Translations under genes and position numbers: made by a program | In this document: one piece after another, positions 32,246 through 34,401 of the stretch | Layout of the letters: the number at the start of each line of letters is the position of its first letter | Position numbering within the stretch: position 1 is the stretch's first letter | DNA from: Deltaproteobacteria bacterium | GTDB taxonomy: Bacteria > Desulfobacterota > Desulfomonilia > UBA1062 | Assembly (NCBI GenBank): GCA_011046135.1 | Contig: DSBG01000027.1 | Span: 1-34,401, forward strand | DNA: 34,401 nt | Direction of reading: 5' to 3' | The notes under the pieces: model-generated | Databases searched by the model: none | The model's input: only the letters and a program-made list of their open reading frames with translations | What the model was told of the DNA's origin: nothing

Positions 32246-33595
32246 ATGGGCAGATTGTTCGGTACAGACGGTATCAGGGGAGTTGCAAACATCCACCCCA
32301 TGACAGCGGAGATGGCCCTCAGGATTGGTAGAGCAATTGCCTACGTATCCCGCCAGCGGGGCCACACGCCCCGGATCCTGATAGGAAAGGACACCCGCCT
32401 TTCGGGCTACATGCTGGAGAACGCCCTGGTATCAGGCATCTGTTCCATGGGAGGAGACGCTCTCCTCGTGGGTCCCATGACCACCCCCGGGGTCGCCTTC
32501 CTCACGGTGAGCATGCGCGCAGACGCAGGGATTGTGATCTCGGCATCCCACAACCCGTTCCAGGACAACGGGATCAAGATCTTTTCCCGCAATGGGTTCA
32601 AGCTTCCCGATGCCAAGGAGAACGAGATCGAGGAACTCATCAACATGGATGACCTCTCGAGCCTGCACGTGGAGCCCCATTCTATGGGCAAGGCCTACCG
32701 CATCGATGATGCCCGAGGCAGGTACATTGTCTTCCTCAAAAAGTCTTTTCCTCAGGACTACTCCCTCGAGGGCATGAAGATCGTCCTCGACTGTTCCAAT
32801 GGTGCGACCTACAGGGTCGCGCCGGAGACCTTCTTCGAGCTTGGTGCTGAGGTGATCACGCTCTTCGACGCCCCTGACGGAAAGAACATCAACAAGGACT
32901 GCGGCTCTCAGCAGCCCCAGGTGCTGGCCCATGAAGTTGTCAAGAACAGGGCACACGTGGGGTTCGCCTTTGACGGGGATGGAGACCGGGTTATTGCCGT
33001 GGATGAAAACGGAGAGGTGCTCACCGGAGATCAGGTCATCGCCCTGTGTGCCGCTGTCATGAAAAAGCAGGGAACGCTCAAGAAGAATCTTGTGGTCAGC
33101 ACCGTCATGAGCAATATCGGCCTCGGTCTGAGTCTGAAAACCTTTGGCGCCAAGACCATCGCGACCAGGGTTGGTGACCGGTACGTTCTCGAGGAGATGG
33201 TGGCCAAGGGCGCTTCCATCGGCGGTGAGGATTCAGGTCACATCATATTCCTCGACCACCACACCACGGGAGACGGGATCATCTCGGCTCTGCAGGTGCT
33301 CAACGCCATGAAATACGAAGACAAGCCCCTTTCCGAGCTCGCGAAGATCATGAAGGTCTACCCCCAGAAGCTCATCAATATCGACGTCACCTCGAAACCC
33401 GACCTGAGTACCATACCCGAGATCGCGACCGTCATTCAGGAGGTGGAAAAAGAGCTTGGAAAGAGCGGCAGGGTCCTGGTGAGGTATTCCGGGACTCAGC
33501 AGATGTGCCGGGTGATGGTGGAAGGCCCGTCCGAGAAGGAGACGGAAAGCTGCTGCAGGCGGATTGCAGATATCATTACCCAGACCATCGGGTGA
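32246..33595 (+). CDS. glmM: Phosphoglucosamine mutase
   Basis: GlmM interconverts glucosamine-6-phosphate and glucosamine-1-phosphate, for UDP-GlcNAc. From ATG 32246 it has 449 residues. The phosphoserine is S101 in ISASHNPFQDNGIK, and the metal-binding loop is FDGDGDR. The opening GRLFGTDGIRG and the closing phosphate-binding RYSGTQQMCRVM are conserved (RYSGTE/Q-type). ATG 32246 is chosen over GTG 32240 because AAGGAGG lies six bases before it. About 200 bases separate it from the GH13-like gene; 32047-32245 holds nothing else that I can support. Confidence 0.96.
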   Translation: MGRLFGTDGIRGVANIHPMTAEMALRIGRAIAYVSRQRGHTPRILIGKDTRLSGYMLENALVSGICSMGGDALLVGPMTTPGVAFLTVSMRADAGIVISASHNPFQDNGIKIFSRNGFKLPDAKENEIEELINMDDLSSLHVEPHSMGKAYRIDDARGRYIVFLKKSFPQDYSLEGMKIVLDCSNGATYRVAPETFFELGAEVITLFDAPDGKNINKDCGSQQPQVLAHEVVKNRAHVGFAFDGDGDRVIAVDENGEVLTGDQVIALCAAVMKKQGTLKKNLVVSTVMSNIGLGLSLKTFGAKTIATRVGDRYVLEEMVAKGASIGGEDSGHIIFLDHHTTGDGIISALQVLNAMKYEDKPLSELAKIMKVYPQKLINIDVTSKPDLSTIPEIATVIQEVEKELGKSGRVLVRYSGTQQMCRVMVEGPSEKETESCCRRIADIITQTIG

Positions 33596-33684
33596 GTCAC
33601 ACAGTCTGGAAGGAGTCTCTGAACGGAGTGAACAAGGTTTCTTGATAGCACCCGTTCACAGACCAAGTAAAGAGGAACGAACAG

Positions 33685-34401
33685 ATGAAGCAGGCTTGCA
33701 GAGAAGCGGTCGGCACGCTCATCTCCCGGGGCGTCAGGATCCTGAATCCATCCACCGTGGAGATCGACGAGACGGTCAACCTCGAGAGAATATCCCCTGA
33801 GGGAGTCGTCATCTATCCCGGGTGCAGGATCGGGGGGAGCAAAACCCTCATCATGAAGGGTGCACGGCTCGGAGGGGAGGCTCCGGTAACGGTGAAGGAC
33901 TGCCAGATCGGACCGGATGTCGAACTCAAAGGAGGGTTTTTCTCCACGTCTGTTTTTCTGAACAAATCCAGCATGGCCTATGGGGCGCACGTGAGGGATG
34001 CATGCATCCTGGAGGAAGAGGCGAGCGGTGCCCATTCCGTAGGTCTCAAACAGACGATCCTTCTGCCCTTCGTGACGCTGGGGAGCCTCATCAACTTCTG
34101 TGATTGCCTCATGGCAGGGGGAACGAGCCGGAAGGACCACTCCGAGGTGGGGAGTTCCTACATCCACTTCAACTACACGCCGAACCAGGACAAGGCCACT
34201 GCTTCACTGATCGGGGATGTCCCGCGCGGCGTCTTTCTCAACCAGAGGCCGATCTTTCTCGGGGGGCAGGGGGGGCTCGTGGGCCCTGCTCTCATCGGGT
34301 TCGGAACCGTTCTCGGTGCCGGCATCGTCTTCAGGGGGGATGTTCCGGAAGGGGGAATGCGGATCATGGGCGAGGGACCAAGGGGATTCTCCCGTGAGTT
34401 C
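33685..34401 (+). CDS. Left-handed beta-helix sugar-nucleotide-type protein (3' end outside window)
   Basis: The frame is open from ATG 33685 (AGAGGA eight bases upstream) to the window edge, 239 codons. After a short N-terminal helix it enters hexapeptide-type repeats (GVVIYPGCRIGGSKTLIMKG, VTVKDCQIGPDVELKGG, MAYGAHVRDACILEEEAS), then an insert with KDHSEVGSSYIHFNYTPNQDK and a further repeat stretch (LVGPALIGFGTVLGAGIVFRGDVP). This matches the left-handed beta-helix domain of GlmU-like UDP-N-acetylglucosamine pyrophosphorylase family proteins, but the N-terminal nucleotidyltransferase domain is absent from the visible part, so it could be a stand-alone acetyltransferase or a scaffold. Position after glmM fits UDP-GlcNAc or cell-wall/LPS precursor synthesis. 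Confidence 0.8.
   Translation, partial: MKQACREAVGTLISRGVRILNPSTVEIDETVNLERISPEGVVIYPGCRIGGSKTLIMKGARLGGEAPVTVKDCQIGPDVELKGGFFSTSVFLNKSSMAYGAHVRDACILEEEASGAHSVGLKQTILLPFVTLGSLINFCDCLMAGGTSRKDHSEVGSSYIHFNYTPNQDKATASLIGDVPRGVFLNQRPIFLGGQGGLVGPALIGFGTVLGAGIVFRGDVPEGGMRIMGEGPRGFSREF

Overview
The window looks like a chromosomal stretch of a Gram-negative, probably anaerobic bacterium, most like the Desulfobacterota (former Deltaproteobacteria). The grounds are a type II secretion block with a secretin, a LapA-like inner-membrane protein, a small 2[4Fe-4S] ferredoxin, a short (199 aa) EF-Ts, a second-type EF-G, and an apgM-family gene beside homoserine dehydrogenase. This placement is inferred from gene content only. 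No mobile elements, rRNA, tRNA or CRISPR arrays were seen, and no intergenic stretch exceeds 300 bases.

Bases 1-5701 lie on the minus strand and read as one tightly packed run: nucleotide-sugar dehydrogenase (tviB/wbpO type), YfcE-type phosphodiesterase, HIT protein, LapA-like protein, lipoyl synthase (lipA), homoserine dehydrogenase (hom), and an apgM-family enzyme that runs off the left edge. Several neighbours overlap by 3-20 bases. A divergent region (5702-5973) then leads into a plus-strand block: murI, an EF-G paralogue, gspC, gspA-like, gspB-like/TPR, gspD, gspE and radA. Only the assembly and energy part of a type II secretion system is here. The inner-membrane platform (F, L, M) and the pseudopilins (G-K) are absent from the window.

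Bases 17233-22140 hold small and regulatory genes. They include an orphan 115-residue gene with a tandem-repeat array abutting its promoter, an IHF/HU-type DNA-bending protein, a convergent ferredoxin, a YkgJ-type cysteine-cluster protein, a phosphoglycolate-phosphatase-like HAD enzyme, an ArsR/SmtB-type repressor with a near-perfect operator on its own promoter, a DUF554 membrane protein, and an isochorismatase-family hydrolase. Bases 22282-25219 are the classic rpsB-tsf-pyrH-frr translation cluster, and S2 carries a long acidic C-terminal tail.

Bases 25341-34401 carry less familiar genes. First come a protein that appears to hold two ribbon-helix-helix units in one chain and a membrane protein ending in HEAT-like repeats. 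They are followed by a DUF89 phosphatase, a 1142-residue GH13-like protein with a large N-terminal and C-terminal extension and an altered region IV, then glmM, and a left-handed beta-helix sugar-nucleotide-type protein that runs off the right edge. The last four suggest a phosphosugar/polysaccharide neighbourhood. A cluster of GAGAAC/GTTCTC half-sites lies upstream of the GH13-like gene.

Most of the window is ordinary chromosomal housekeeping. The unusual points are the tandem RHH protein, the GH13-like protein and its upstream half-site cluster, the repeat-flanked orphan gene, and two promoters placed so close to the start codon that the mRNAs may be leaderless.
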